Of a stretch of 64,000 bases of DNA, positions 7,723 through 14,901 are shown in pieces (the first letter of the stretch is position 1; the number at the start of each line of letters is the position of its first letter). The translations under genes and the position numbers were made by a program. Below the pieces are notes generated by a model. It made no database searches. It saw nothing but the letters and a program-made list of their open reading frames with translations, and was not told the DNA's origin. The DNA is from Planctomycetota bacterium (GTDB lineage Bacteria; Planctomycetota; SZUA-567; H5-PLA8): positions 1-64,000 of the forward strand of contig JABTUM010000004.1 in assembly GCA_015075375.1 (NCBI GenBank). The letters are read 5' to 3'.

Positions 7723-8551
7723 GGAACTCGGCATCCCGTGGCAGCGCCTGGATAAGGCGCTGCGCCACGGGATCGCCGGCCGCGCCGCCTTGGTCGTCGA
7801 ACCGCCGCCGGTTCCTGAAGACACCGGCCCGGTGGAACCCGAGCGCGCGGTCTTGCCCGAGCCTGCCCTTCAAGGTCCGGGCCTCCTGATCGAAAAGTAC
7901 CGCCCCACGCGCCTGCGCACGATCTTCGGACAACCTCAGATCGTGCGGCGGCTCCAGGCGTTCGCCCGCGCGCCCTATCCGGCGGCGTTCCTCTTCACCG
8001 GCGAGACGGGCACGGGCAAGACCTCGGCAGCCCTGGCGCTGGCGGCGGAGTTGGGCTGCGACCTGGAGCAGAAGGACTTCGGCGGGGTCCAGATGCTCGC
8101 CAGCGGGGAGCAAAGCGCCGAGGCCGTGCGCGAATGCTGCGCGCGCATGTGGCTCTCTCCGATGTGCGGGAGCGGTTGGAAGGTCTTCATTCTGAACGAA
8201 GCCGAGCGGATGCACGTCCAGGCCGAAACGATCTGGCTGGACCGCTTGGAGAACATCCCGCCCAAGACCGTCGTCGTCTTCACGTCCAACCATGCCGCGA
8301 AGCTTAGCCCGCGCTTCCGGGACCGCTGCGTCCACCTGCCCTTCCAGTCCGGAGCCAAGCGCCTCCACGAATCGGCGCGAACGCTCCTGACAAAGGTGTG
8401 GAAAGCGGAGACCGGCAAGCCGCCACGTTCCCAGATCGTCGAACAGGTCGTGACCGAAGCCACCGTCGCCGGGCAGTTGAGCTTCCGACGCGCGGTGCAA
8501 CTGCTCCAAGCTCACCTTCCGCCCAAGCGGGAGAGTCGCCGTAAACGCTAA
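7640..8551 (+). CDS. Clamp-loader-like AAA+ ATPase (RFC small subunit / DnaX type) with N-terminal helix-turn-helix
   Basis: A 303-residue protein. Residues 5-45 look like a helix-turn-helix (SVKSLAEELGIPWQRLDKAL). From 83 the sequence IEKYRPTRLRTIFGQPQIV is the classic clamp-loader entry. Walker A GETGTGKT is at 121-128. Walker B reads VFILNEAE, with Asn at 186 where Asp is usual. A sensor-1 segment VVFTSNHA and an Arg-finger-like RFRDRC follow. Clamp loaders open sliding clamps, and RarA/WHIP-type relatives act at stalled forks. A strong AAGGAGGG ribosome site sets ATG 7640. With the next gene it looks like RarA divided in two. The Walker B change may weaken hydrolysis. Confidence 0.75.
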   Translation: MSATLSAEALDLYRQRRAAGASVKSLAEELGIPWQRLDKALRHGIAGRAALVVEPPPVPEDTGPVEPERAVLPEPALQGPGLLIEKYRPTRLRTIFGQPQIVRRLQAFARAPYPAAFLFTGETGTGKTSAALALAAELGCDLEQKDFGGVQMLASGEQSAEAVRECCARMWLSPMCGSGWKVFILNEAERMHVQAETIWLDRLENIPPKTVVVFTSNHAAKLSPRFRDRCVHLPFQSGAKRLHESARTLLTKVWKAETGKPPRSQIVEQVVTEATVAGQLSFRRAVQLLQAHLPPKRESRRKR

Positions 8552-8575
8552 CCCTCATGGAAAGGAACTCTTCGG

Positions 8576-9127
8576 ATGCGCGCACGCATTATGACCGTTC
8601 GGGGCTATTCGCTTTTGGAGGTCGCCTCGGCCTTGCAGAAAGCCATCCGGCGTAGCGACGCTAAGCTCGCCGGATACTGGGCCGTCGAACTCTTCGAGAG
8701 CGGCTTCCAAGCGTACCTCTGGCGGCGACTGCTCACGATCAGCGCCGAGGACTGCTGGGGCGTCATCACGCACGAGGTCGAGGCCCTCTATCGCTCCTGG
8801 GCGCTGATCCACAAACAGAAGCCCGGCGGCGGGCGCATCTTCGCGGCCAAAGCGACGATACTCCTGGCCCAAGCCAGAAAATGCCGCGATGCCGATCACC
8901 TGACCAACCTCGTCTACGACGCCCAATCGGTGGACGAGAAGCAACTGGAGGCCGACTTGGTAGCCGCGCGGGACAATATCCAACCCATTCCCGATTACGC
9001 CTTCGACTGCCACACGCAGAAGGGCCGCAAGGCCGGGAAGACCAAACGCGACTTCTTCCGGGACGAGCACAAGGCGCTCAAACCCCGCGAAAAAGGGCTC
9101 TTCGACGATCTGGCGGACGAGCTTTAA
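8576..9127 (+). CDS. RarA/MgsA C-terminal-domain-like protein
   Basis: A 183-residue protein with no ATPase motif. Its first 75 residues (LLEVASALQKAIRRSDAKLA, YWAVELFESGF, WRRLLTISAEDCWG) follow the pattern of the RarA/MgsA C-terminal domain: S-A-L-x-K-x2-R-x-S-D, Y-W, then R-R-L-x3-S-x-E-D. Later, IPDYAFDCHTQKGRKAGK resembles the ALDxHTxxGRxxG segment I associate with RarA relatives. In bacteria this region mediates tetramer formation after the AAA+ core. Here it follows a separate clamp-loader-like gene by 24 bases. ATG at 8576 has AAGGA upstream; 8591 is an alternative. I infer that the two proteins form a split fork-remodelling complex. Confidence 0.6.
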   Translation: MRARIMTVRGYSLLEVASALQKAIRRSDAKLAGYWAVELFESGFQAYLWRRLLTISAEDCWGVITHEVEALYRSWALIHKQKPGGGRIFAAKATILLAQARKCRDADHLTNLVYDAQSVDEKQLEADLVAARDNIQPIPDYAFDCHTQKGRKAGKTKRDFFRDEHKALKPREKGLFDDLADEL

Positions 9128-9228
9128 GATTTGGAAACAAGTCGCCTCCCTGCTTGATTAGAAGCGCTGGCCTGTTTCATATCGCTCCATAGAATGCTCT
9201 TCGGACGGACGGGGATACAAGAAGGAAT

Positions 9229-9822
9229 ATGCTTATGAGCAAAGGGCGCGAAAGCGGGATGCCGGAAGCGGATTACTGGGACTCCTTCTTTAACCCGAGT
9301 TGCATACTTTCAAGGCTCGACTGCACCGGCATCCACGGAGACATCCTGGAGTTTGGCTGCGGATACGGAACCTTTACGATTCCAGCAGCCAAGGCCAATT
9401 CGGGCAAAGTGATCGCCTTGGACATCGAACCGGACATGGTTACCGCCACCGCTCGAAAAGCCAGGGAAGCAGGGCTGCCAAACGTCAAAGCAGAACGTCG
9501 AGACTTCATGGAATCCGACTGCGGTATTCCCGCAGGGACCTGTCAGTATGCGATGCTGTTCAACATTCTCCATATCGAGCGCCCTGTAGAGCTATTGAAA
9601 TTTTCGTTTGCGGCTTTGGCTACGGGAGGCAAGGTAGGCATCATTCATTGGCGAAGCGACATCAAAACCCCACGTGGACCCTCTCCAGACATTCGTCCTT
9701 CAGCCGAACAGTGCCGCGTATGGGGAGAGCAGGCGGGTCTGAACTTTGTCCGTTATGAGTCCCTTTGTTGCTGTTCGTGGCATTGGGGACTGGTAATGAG
9801 TCGGCCAGCGTTACTTGCCTGA
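9229..9822 (+). CDS. Class I SAM-dependent methyltransferase
   Basis: A 197-residue protein with a Rossmann methyltransferase core: motif I ILEFGCGYGTFTIPAA near 39-54, an acidic end of strand 2 in VIALDIEPDM near 60-69, then a motif IV-like MLFNILHIERP. The layout is that of UbiE/arsenite-type small-molecule methyltransferases; the DNA-MTase motif (D/N)PP(Y/F) is absent. It has more A/T and less biased codon use than its neighbours, and gaps of 101 and 88 bases isolate it, so it looks like a recently gained cargo gene (moron). ATG at 9229 follows GAAGGAAT. The substrate is unknown. A Cys/Trp-rich tail (CCCSWHWG) is unusual. Confidence 0.75.
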   Translation: MLMSKGRESGMPEADYWDSFFNPSCILSRLDCTGIHGDILEFGCGYGTFTIPAAKANSGKVIALDIEPDMVTATARKAREAGLPNVKAERRDFMESDCGIPAGTCQYAMLFNILHIERPVELLKFSFAALATGGKVGIIHWRSDIKTPRGPSPDIRPSAEQCRVWGEQAGLNFVRYESLCCCSWHWGLVMSRPALLA

Positions 9823-9910
9823 AGATTTTCCTTTTCGGGGACAAAATCGGATTTGTAAATGGCCTTTATTGGGCACGAGACCGTTTTTCCTGAGCCCATG
9901 AAAGGCACCA

Positions 9911-10384
9911 TTGACACCCCAGACCCTCAAAGACCGCGTCATCCTTCTGCTCATCAACGGCATGAGCAACGAGGCCGCCGAAGGGTTTTGCGCCCAACAG
10001 GGCCAGGCCGCCGATCAAGCCCGCTCTATCGTCGCTGAAGCACGCAAACGCATCACCGTAGCCGCCGACTACACCCGCGATGAACAGATCGGCAAGGCCG
10101 TCATGCGCCTGGAAGACCTCTACGCCAAGAGCATGGCCGGGCAGGACATCCGCACCGCGCTCCAGGCTCAGCGCGAACTCAACCGTCTGCTTTCGCTGTA
10201 TGCCGATGCGCGCCGACTGGATGCCCCAGAGGACGATGCCGAGGCCCCCGTCCTGCGCCGGCAGGTGGATCTGCTGAGCGCCTACCTCCTCCCCCTCAAA
10301 CTCGCAGACCCGGCTTACCCGGTGGAAGAACATGCGCGGATCGCCGCCGAAGTCATCAGGCTCCACGGCCTCGCAGGCGTATGA
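9911..10384 (+). CDS. Probable terminase small subunit
   Basis: A 157-residue, mostly helical protein directly before the large terminase and overlapping it by 53 bases. The N-terminal TLKDRVILLLINGMSNEAAEGFCAQQ suits a helix-turn-helix that would recognise packaging sites. The middle (GKAVMRLEDLYAKSMAGQDIRTALQAQRELNRLLSLY) is a long helix of the kind that builds small-terminase oligomers. TTG at 9911 is the first start in frame, since an in-frame stop lies at 9899-9901, and GAAAGG precedes it. The function is inferred from position and secondary structure rather than a clear family match. Confidence 0.6.
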   Translation: MTPQTLKDRVILLLINGMSNEAAEGFCAQQGQAADQARSIVAEARKRITVAADYTRDEQIGKAVMRLEDLYAKSMAGQDIRTALQAQRELNRLLSLYADARRLDAPEDDAEAPVLRRQVDLLSAYLLPLKLADPAYPVEEHARIAAEVIRLHGLAGV

Positions 10385-12434
10385 CCGCAAGAAAGCCCGG
10401 TCGCGAGAACGCGAGCGCCGGCAGACGCTCGCCGGACAGGACATCGCGCCCTGTCCGCCGCCCAAGGACTTGGCGCGCCGCGCCCGCGCCGACGGGGATT
10501 TCCGGTTCTTCTGCGAGACCTACTTCCCCCGCCTCTTCACCCTGCCCTGGAGCGACGACCACCTGCGCGTGATCCGCAAGATCGAGCGCACGGTGCTGCA
10601 TAGCGAGACCTTTGCCGTCGCCATGCCGCGCGGAACGGGCAAGACCAGCTTGTGCCAGACCGCCGTGCTCTGGGCGATTCTGACCGGCAGGCACGCCTTC
10701 GTCTTCTTAATCGCCTCGACGCAAGAGTACGCGCTCGCGATGCTCGGCAACATCAAGAGCCACCTCTCGACGAACGAGCGGCTGTTCGAGGACTATCCCG
10801 AGGCCATCTACCCGATCCGCCGTCTGGAAGGCGAGAGCCGCCGCTGCTCCGGGCAACGCTACTACGGCCGCCTTACCTACGTTGCCTGGACGGCCGACGA
10901 GATCGTGATGCCCACTATCCCTGGCAGCCGTTGCGCCGGGGCCATCGTGCGCGTCTCGGGGATCACCGGGAATATCCGTGGCGCAATGTTCATCCGGCCC
11001 GACGGTTCTTCGGTGCGGCCTACACTCGCCATCATTGACGATCCGCAGACCGATCAGTCCGCACGCTCCCTTTCCCAGACCCAGGAGCGCCTCGCCATCG
11101 TCAACGGGGCTATCTCGGGTCTAGCCGGTCCGGGCAAGCGCACGGCCATGATCATGCCCTGCACCGTCATCCGCGCAGGAGACTTGGCCGATCAGGTGCT
11201 CGACCGCGAGCGCAACCCGCTTTGGCATGGCGAACGCACCAAACTGGTCTACACGTTTCCCAAGCACGAGAAGCTTTGGGAAGAGTATGCGCGGCTGCGC
11301 GCCGAGTCGCTGCGTAGCGATAGCGACGGCAGGGAAGCGACGGCGTTCTACGCCGCGCACCGCTCCGAAATGGACGCGGGGGCCGTCGTCGCTTGGGCCG
11401 AGCGGCATAACCCGGACGAACTCTCGGCCGTCCAGCACGCGATGAATCTCAAGCTCCGCAGCGAGTCGGCGTTCTGGGCCGAGTACCAGAACGAGCCGCT
11501 GCCGGAGAAGACACTCGAAGACGAAGGCTTGCTCACACCCGACCAGATCGCCGGCAAGCTCAACGGACACCGGCGCGGAGAAGTGCCCATCGGCTGCAAC
11601 CACCTGACCCTGTTCGTGGACGTGCAAGGCAAACTGCTCTTCTACTGCGTCTGCGGCTGGGAAGACGATTTCACGGGGTACGTGCTGGACTACGGAGCCT
11701 ACCCGGAACAGAAACGCCCGTACTTCACCCTTCGGGAAGCTCAACGCACGCTCCAGAGCGTGGCCCGAGGCGCGGGACTGGAGGGCGCGATCTACGCCGG
11801 GCTTGAAGCCCTGGCGAACGAACACCTTGCGCGAGAGTGGCGGCGCGACGACGGGGCCGCGCTACGCATCGGCTTATGCCTGATTGACGCCAACTGGGGC
11901 ACTTCAACCGATGTCGTATACCAGTTCTGCCGCCAAAGCTCGCATTCGGCGGTGCTGTTGCCCAGCCACGGGCGGTTCGTGGGCGCGGCCAGCAAGCCCT
12001 TCTCCGAGTACATTCGCCGCCCCGGCGAGCGGGTGGGTCTGAACTGGCGCATTCCCGGAGTCCAAGGCAAGCGCGCCGTCCGCCATGCGCTCTTCGACTC
12101 GAACTATTGGAAAAGCTTTGTTCACTCTCGGTTGGCGATCTCCATGGGGGATCGTGGCTGCCTGTCGCTTTTTGGCCGCGACCCGGAGGCGCACCGGCTC
12201 TTCGCCGATCACCTTACCGCCGAGTACCGGGTGCGGACCGAAGGCCGCGGGCGCGTGGTGGACGAGTGGAAGTTGCGGCCCGAAGCGCGCGACAACCATT
12301 GGCTGGACGGATTGACAGGCTGCGCCGTGGGTGCGGCGATTCTGGGCGTGTCGCTGTTAGGCGGCGGATCTGCGGATCGAAGCCATAAGCCGAAGGTCAA
12401 ACTCTCGACCTTACGCCGGCACAAAGCCACTTGA
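10332..12434 (+). CDS. Phage terminase large subunit
   Basis: A 700-residue packaging motor. The ATPase domain has Walker A MPRGTGKTS at 98-106, and Walker B TLAIIDDPQ near 235. The C-terminal half holds the nuclease region, with acidic strands LTLFVDVQGKLL near 435 and LCLIDANWG near 525 that fit an RNase H-like fold. A variable region with GITGNIRGA precedes Walker B. The first 45 residues are basic and probably flexible. Length is at the long end for this family and suits large-terminase relatives found with lambda-type portals. It cuts and pumps DNA into proheads with the portal at 14,901. The short TA and helix-turn-helix genes that follow interrupt the usual terminase-portal spacing. 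Confidence 0.9.
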   Translation: MRGSPPKSSGSTASQAYDRKKARSRERERRQTLAGQDIAPCPPPKDLARRARADGDFRFFCETYFPRLFTLPWSDDHLRVIRKIERTVLHSETFAVAMPRGTGKTSLCQTAVLWAILTGRHAFVFLIASTQEYALAMLGNIKSHLSTNERLFEDYPEAIYPIRRLEGESRRCSGQRYYGRLTYVAWTADEIVMPTIPGSRCAGAIVRVSGITGNIRGAMFIRPDGSSVRPTLAIIDDPQTDQSARSLSQTQERLAIVNGAISGLAGPGKRTAMIMPCTVIRAGDLADQVLDRERNPLWHGERTKLVYTFPKHEKLWEEYARLRAESLRSDSDGREATAFYAAHRSEMDAGAVVAWAERHNPDELSAVQHAMNLKLRSESAFWAEYQNEPLPEKTLEDEGLLTPDQIAGKLNGHRRGEVPIGCNHLTLFVDVQGKLLFYCVCGWEDDFTGYVLDYGAYPEQKRPYFTLREAQRTLQSVARGAGLEGAIYAGLEALANEHLAREWRRDDGAALRIGLCLIDANWGTSTDVVYQFCRQSSHSAVLLPSHGRFVGAASKPFSEYIRRPGERVGLNWRIPGVQGKRAVRHALFDSNYWKSFVHSRLAISMGDRGCLSLFGRDPEAHRLFADHLTAEYRVRTEGRGRVVDEWKLRPEARDNHWLDGLTGCAVGAAILGVSLLGGGSADRSHKPKVKLSTLRRHKAT

Positions 12435-12487
12435 CCCCACCTCGCTTAGGTGATAATAGTAACTCCAGTAATTACTTTTTGGAGTTA
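12431..12487 (+). promoter_or_regulatory. AbiE promoter with autoregulatory-type inverted repeat
   Basis: A TTGACC -35 (12431-12436) and TAATAG -10 (12454-12459) are separated by 17 bases. Immediately after, TAACTCCA (12460-12467) and TGGAGTTA (12480-12487) form a perfect 8-base inverted repeat with a 12-base spacer, 8 bases before the abiEi start codon. AbiEi antitoxins are known to repress their own promoter by binding inverted repeats, so this is the likely operator. The -35/-10 assignment is by eye. A local A/T-rich island in GC-rich DNA supports promoter function. Confidence 0.6.
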
Positions 12488-12495
12488 TATTTATC

Positions 12496-13116
12496 ATGCC
12501 AAGCCAGGTGCAAACCGCGCCAAGCCTCGTAGCGGCGAAAGCGATCTTCAAGCAACGCGGTGGGGTGCTGCGCACCTCGCAGGCCCTGCGAAGCGGTATA
12601 CACCCCGCGACCCTTTATGCCCTGCGTGAGCAAGGCGAAGTGGTGGCCCTGAGCCGGGGCCTGTATCGTCTGGCCCAACTTCCGCCGCTGGACCATCCGG
12701 ACCTCGTAACCGTGGCTCTTCGCGTGCCCAAGGGCGTCTTCTGCCTGATCTCGGCGCTGGCGTTTCATGAGCTTACGACTCAGATTCCGCACGAGGTTTA
12801 CCTGGCCATCGCGCGCAATGCCCAACCGCCCAGACTGGACCACCCTCCGACTCGTGTGTTCCGCTTCTCCCAAGCGGCCTTTGGGGCGGGCATCGAGCGG
12901 CATCGCATGAGCGGAACCTGGGTCCACATATACTCGGCCGAGAAGACCCTGGCGGATTGCTTCAAGTATCGTAACAAGATCGGTATGGAAGCGGTCCTGG
13001 AAGCGCTTCGGACTTACAAGGAACGCGGCAAGCCAAAAGTGAACGAACTGCTCCGCTATGCGCAAGCCTGCCGCGTCGAAAGAGTCATGCGCCCCTATCT
13101 TGAGGCCATCCTATGA
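12496..13116 (+). CDS. abiEi: Type IV antitoxin, AbiEi family
   Basis: A 206-residue antitoxin and transcriptional repressor. Residues 10-60 form the winged-helix domain (AKAIFKQRGGVLRTSQALRSGIH, ALREQGEVVALSRGLYRLA), which is the AbiEi_4-type N-terminus. The rest is the C-terminal antitoxin domain with LISALAFHELTTQIP and the HIYSAEKTLADCFKYRNKIG signature. In the AbiE system the antitoxin does not bind the toxin directly but blocks its effect and represses the operon. It is followed by the toxin with an ATGA overlap. The pair lies inside the phage late region, so the prophage may use it for superinfection exclusion or maintenance. Confidence 0.88.
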   Translation: MPSQVQTAPSLVAAKAIFKQRGGVLRTSQALRSGIHPATLYALREQGEVVALSRGLYRLAQLPPLDHPDLVTVALRVPKGVFCLISALAFHELTTQIPHEVYLAIARNAQPPRLDHPPTRVFRFSQAAFGAGIERHRMSGTWVHIYSAEKTLADCFKYRNKIGMEAVLEALRTYKERGKPKVNELLRYAQACRVERVMRPYLEAIL

Positions 13117-14051
13117 GTAAGCCCGCGCCCAAGAACCTCGCGGCATCCGTACATCATCGGTTGCTCGAAAAGGCCAAGGAGTCGAACCGGACCTTTAACG
13201 AGTTGCTTCTCTACTTCGGCATCGAGCGGTTTCTATACCGCCTGTCATGCTCACCGCATGCCAAGACGTTCGTGCTTAAGGGCGCGCTCATGCTCACGGT
13301 CTGGAAAATCCACGCTTCCCGCTCAACGAAAGACATCGACCTCATGGGGAAGATGCCCAACGACGCGGGGAAGGTCGAAGACGTATTCAAACGCATTTGC
13401 GAGCAGCCGTGCGTCGCGGATGGCCTCGAATTCGATCCGTCCACGGTGACAACCCAGCCGATTACAGCAGACGCCGAGTATCAGGGTCTTCGCGTTCAAT
13501 TCACCGGACACTTGGGCAACGCACGTATACCCATGCAGATAGATATCGGGTTCGGCGATCAGGTTCATCCGCTCCCGGTTCGCGAGTCGTACCCTACACT
13601 GCTTGACTTCCCCGCTCCTGAGCTGAGCACCTACACCAGGGAAAGCGCCGTGGCGGAGAAGTTTCACGCCATGGTGAAACGCGGCATGCTCAACAGCCGC
13701 ATGAAGGATTTCTTCGACATCTACATGCTGGCCAAGCAATTCTCATTCTCGGGCAAAGTGCTCGCCGAAGCCGTATCTAGAACTTTCGAGGCCCGTCACA
13801 CGGAACTCCCAGAAGAGCCGGTCGCCTTTTCACGAGCGTTCATGGCGGACACGGCCAAACAGGCGCAATGGCGCGGCTTCATTCGCAAAGCTCGGGCGCA
13901 AGGAATACCTCAGGACTTCGGAACGGTGGTAACCGCAGTCTCAGATCTGCTACTACCAGTTAGCATCGCTGTTGCTCGCCATGCACCGTTCTCAGGCACT
14001 TGGGAACCGCCGGGACCTTGGCAATACCCAAAAGTTCAGCCTAAACCCTAA
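13113..14051 (+). CDS. abiEii: AbiEii-type nucleotidyltransferase toxin
   Basis: A 312-residue protein of the AbiEii/AbiGii family. The nucleotidyltransferase core starts with FVLKGALMLTVW near 53-64 and the catalytic STKDIDLMG segment, with Asp74 and Asp76. The second lobe includes YTRESAVAEKFHAMVKRGMLNSRMKDFFDIYML, the conserved Lys/Asp motif of the family. Such toxins transfer nucleotides, in characterised members to tRNA acceptor ends, and stop growth during phage infection. All core residues are present, so it should be active. It is translationally coupled to abiEi. The last 40 residues are Pro-rich and divergent. Confidence 0.88.
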   Translation: MSKPAPKNLAASVHHRLLEKAKESNRTFNELLLYFGIERFLYRLSCSPHAKTFVLKGALMLTVWKIHASRSTKDIDLMGKMPNDAGKVEDVFKRICEQPCVADGLEFDPSTVTTQPITADAEYQGLRVQFTGHLGNARIPMQIDIGFGDQVHPLPVRESYPTLLDFPAPELSTYTRESAVAEKFHAMVKRGMLNSRMKDFFDIYMLAKQFSFSGKVLAEAVSRTFEARHTELPEEPVAFSRAFMADTAKQAQWRGFIRKARAQGIPQDFGTVVTAVSDLLLPVSIAVARHAPFSGTWEPPGPWQYPKVQPKP

Positions 14052-14147
14052 ATCGTGGCCAAGCGCCCCCGTCTTTTTCTGCGGGGTGGCACGAGTCGTG
14101 CCCTATCTCCCTAACCCTATCGTTTTGAGACAAGAGGGAACGCGCCT

Positions 14148-14312
14148 ATGCCCCAAGGAACACCGCTCGATCCCAAGCGAGTACGCCAGCTTATCAAAAT
14201 GGGGCAAACGCCCAGCCAGGTAGCCAAGACCTTGGGCGTCAATATCAACGCCATCTATAAGCACACGAACGTGCGTTCGCGCAAATTGGGAAACACCAAG
14301 CGTCGAGGTTAA
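14148..14312 (+). CDS. Small helix-turn-helix protein, 54 residues
   Basis: A short gene starting at ATG 14148 behind GAGGGAA. The product begins MPQGTPLDPKRVRQLI and continues MGQTPSQVAKTLGVN, which reads as a classic homeodomain/resolvase-type helix-turn-helix (helix, GQTPSQVAKTLGV turn, recognition helix INAIYKHTN), then a basic tail. Domains of this size occur as stand-alone phage DNA-binding proteins. It lies alone between the AbiE toxin and a minus-strand gene. Function unknown; it may be a small regulator or packaging accessory. Confidence 0.5.
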   Translation: MPQGTPLDPKRVRQLIKMGQTPSQVAKTLGVNINAIYKHTNVRSRKLGNTKRRG

Positions 14313-14356
14313 TAGCCGAAGGCCGGCTAACTTCCGTCACGCACCCAGCGAAGGCT

Positions 14357-14572
14357 CTATCCTTTTTTCCGCACGATCACTTCCCACCCCTTCGCCTTCA
14401 ACTCGGCCATCTGGTCGTCGTTTAAGTGGGCCAAGCGGCGCAGCCAATCCGGCCCAAAGTCGAACATATGCTTTCGCGTGATCGACCAGACCTTCCAAAC
14501 CGCTTCGCCGGCCGAGTTAACGTCTCGACCGACCAGAATGCTTCGTGTGTTGACCTTCCGGTAGTTTTGCAT
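14357..14572 (-). CDS. Small hypothetical protein, 71 residues
   Basis: An open frame on the opposite strand from the phage late genes. It begins MQNYRKVNTRSILVGRDVNS and contains VWKVWSITRKHMFDFGPDWLRRLAHLNDDQMAELKAKGWEV, which looks like a folded domain with a Trp-rich strand and two helices. I do not recognise the family. Being on the minus strand inside a plus-strand operon suggests an independently expressed cargo gene. A weak GAGTGA lies before the ATG. No promoter was identified. Confidence 0.45.
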   Translation of the reverse strand: MQNYRKVNTRSILVGRDVNSAGEAVWKVWSITRKHMFDFGPDWLRRLAHLNDDQMAELKAKGWEVIVRKKG

Positions 14573-14697
14573 GGGTCACTCGCTTGGGGTGTGTGACGCA
14601 GACTATCCCATGCCGATGAGGCTTTCCACCTACCTGCCCGTCTACGTGTCCCCATGATCCGCAACGCCCGGCCTTTTGTCGTGCGGAGCGGCACGAC

Positions 14698-14901
14698 ATG
14701 GCTAACACAGACGACCTTACCTCTTCGATTCGCAAGAACGCCAAGCGTCCGGCGAAGGCCGCCGGCGACTCCGGAAGCGTGGAGCAACATCCGCTGCGCG
14801 ACCAGATCGAAGCCGACCGCTACCTGAACTCCAAGAAAGCCGCCAAGGCCAAGCGTCTGGGCCTGCGCATCACCAAGCTCGTGCCGCCGGGGACCGTCTG
14901 A
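14698..14901 (+). CDS. Small protein preceding the portal gene
   Basis: A 67-residue basic protein immediately upstream of the portal; the two genes share the base at 14901, so they are coupled. The C-terminal YLNSKKAAKAKRLGLRITKLVPPGTV looks conserved-type. In lambda-like phages a short head-tail joining gene (gpW) sits at this exact place, but the sequence is too short and basic to assign to gpW, so the role is inferred from position only. The first half is Ser/Lys-rich and probably disordered. Confidence 0.5.
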   Translation: MANTDDLTSSIRKNAKRPAKAAGDSGSVEQHPLRDQIEADRYLNSKKAAKAKRLGLRITKLVPPGTV

